The notes under the pieces were generated by a model. The model did not search any database. It was not told where the DNA came from and saw nothing but the letters and a program-made list of their open reading frames with translations. Below are positions 5,339-6,221 of a stretch of DNA of 6,221 bases, piece by piece. The position numbers and the translations under genes were made by a program. Origin of the DNA: Pseudomonadota bacterium (GTDB lineage: Bacteria; Pseudomonadota; Gammaproteobacteria; Burkholderiales; Burkholderiaceae_C); NCBI GenBank assembly GCA_023418355.1, contig JAEZZU010000081.1, forward strand, positions 1-6,221. The letters are read 5' to 3'. Each line of letters starts with the position of its first letter. The stretch's first letter is position 1.

Positions 5339-6221
5339 TTAATTACCTGCTGTAGCGGGTTTATTCGACAGTCCCCAGACATAAGCTGCCAGCACATCAA
5401 TCTGTGCAGGTGTCAGCTTGTTGCTCTGAGCAGGCATTTCATTCATCTTGCCATTGGTAATGATGTCGATGATGGCCTGCTCACCCCAGCCATGCAGCCA
5501 GACGTCATCTGTCAGGTTAGGTGCACCCAGCATGGTGTTGCCCTTGCCGTCCATGCCGTGGCAGGCTGCGCAGATGGTGAACTTGGACTTGCCTTCTGCA
5601 GCGCGAAGCGCGTCATGAGGGCTGCCAGACAGGCTCAGCACGTAGTGCGCCAGATTGCGAACATCGTCGGCTGTACCCACGGCTTCTGCCTGGGGGGGCA
5701 TCATGCCGATACGACCATTGGTAATGGTCTCCTTGATGTTCTCAGGTGCACCGCCGTGCAGCCAGTCGCCATCGACCAGATTGGGGAAGCCCTTGCTGCC
5801 GCGTGCATCAGAGCCGTGGCACTGCGCGCAGTTGTTCATGAACAGGCGCTCACCAATGGCCATGGCCTGTGCGTCTTCCACCATCTGCTCGGGCGTCATG
5901 GCCGTAAAGCGTGCGTACAAAGGCTCCAGCTGGGCGTTGGCCTTTTCCATTTCAGCTTCATAGGCACGGTTCTGGCTCCACTGCAACTGGCCGCCATAGG
6001 AGCCCAGTCCAGGATAGGCAAACAGATACAGCAGCCCGAACACGATGGTGATCACGAACATCCAGACCCACCAGCGGGGCATGGGGTTGTTCAGCTCGCG
6101 CAGGTCCTCGTCCCACACGTGGCCAGTGGTATTGTCACTGTCAGACACTACTTTCTTACGAGCAGTGATGATCAGCAAAATGAGGCAAGCCAGAATGCCT
6201 GCAACAGTAATGCCTGCGACG
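5339..6221 (-). CDS. ccoP: cbb3 cytochrome c oxidase subunit CcoP, N-terminus beyond window
   Basis: CcoP is the membrane-anchored diheme cytochrome c subunit that passes electrons to the CcoO/CcoN core of the high-affinity cbb3 oxidase. The frame is open to the window edge (first full codon at 6220), giving 293 readable residues. Numbered from there, a first membrane helix (1-19, ending TARKK) precedes NTTGHVWDEDLRELNNP, a second helix (about 49-69), and two cytochrome c domains: CAQCH (131-135) with a likely Met ligand in MMPPQ (173-177), and CAACH (217-221) with Met in NEMPAQ (259-264). The first helix is part of known betaproteobacterial CcoP, so the true start lies past 6221, probably only some ten codons away; the TTG at 6178 is not the start. 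Stop is TAA at 5339-5341. ccoN, ccoO and ccoQ are expected upstream, outside the window. Confidence 0.96.
   Translation of the reverse strand, partial: VAGITVAGILACLILLIITARKKVVSDSDNTTGHVWDEDLRELNNPMPRWWVWMFVITIVFGLLYLFAYPGLGSYGGQLQWSQNRAYEAEMEKANAQLEPLYARFTAMTPEQMVEDAQAMAIGERLFMNNCAQCHGSDARGSKGFPNLVDGDWLHGGAPENIKETITNGRIGMMPPQAEAVGTADDVRNLAHYVLSLSGSPHDALRAAEGKSKFTICAACHGMDGKGNTMLGAPNLTDDVWLHGWGEQAIIDIITNGKMNEMPAQSNKLTPAQIDVLAAYVWGLSNKPATAGN

Noticed and set aside
6136..6178. TTG at 6178 or GTG near 6147 as ccoP start
   Set aside because: The frame continues upstream through a hydrophobic helix typical of betaproteobacterial CcoP to the window edge, so these are internal codons.

Overview
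The window looks like chromosomal DNA of a betaproteobacterium, most likely from the Comamonadaceae (Comamonas/Acidovorax-like). I base this on protein style and on the gene order ccoP-ccoG-fixH, then fnr, then hemN and a TauE/SafE-like membrane gene. A palindromic AGCAGCTAGCGCT/AGCGCTAGCTGCT repeat between genes also resembles repeats I recall from that family. No database search was possible, so the taxonomic call is inference. The content is a core microaerobic respiration locus. I saw no phage, transposase, CRISPR, tRNA or rRNA sequence.

Layout from right to left. On the minus strand, 6221-5339 is the end of a cbb3 cytochrome oxidase operon: ccoP (diheme cytochrome c subunit, N-terminus cut by the window edge), then ccoG (polyferredoxin-type assembly protein, start 5267), then a very short fixH/ccoH (start 3767). 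A 92-base imperfect palindrome (3380-3471) follows and probably ends this operon. On the plus strand, fnr (2508-3239) encodes an oxygen-sensing FNR regulator with all four cluster cysteines, and it ends at a strong hairpin terminator (3267-3300). Divergent from fnr, on the minus strand, lie hemN (2299-920, oxygen-independent coproporphyrinogen III oxidase) and, 5 bases further on, a small polytopic membrane protein of the TauE/SafE (DsbD-like) family (914-219). Bases 1-218 hold no recognisable gene.

How the parts fit: FNR senses oxygen loss, HemN supplies heme without needing O2, CcoP is a heme-c subunit of the high-affinity oxidase, and CcoG/FixH help assemble it, probably through copper handling. 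The 208-base fnr-hemN divergent region carries two FNR-box-like sites exactly 42 bp apart. One is near-consensus and placed to activate hemN. The other overlaps the -35 of the likely fnr promoter and is placed to autorepress fnr. The copper-ATPase and ccoS genes often found next to fixH are not between fixH and fnr here.

I found no convincing evidence of an undescribed system. The items most worth a second look are the tandem FNR sites, the long palindromic element, the minimal FixH, the TauE/SafE-like protein coupled to hemN, and the structured non-coding left edge.
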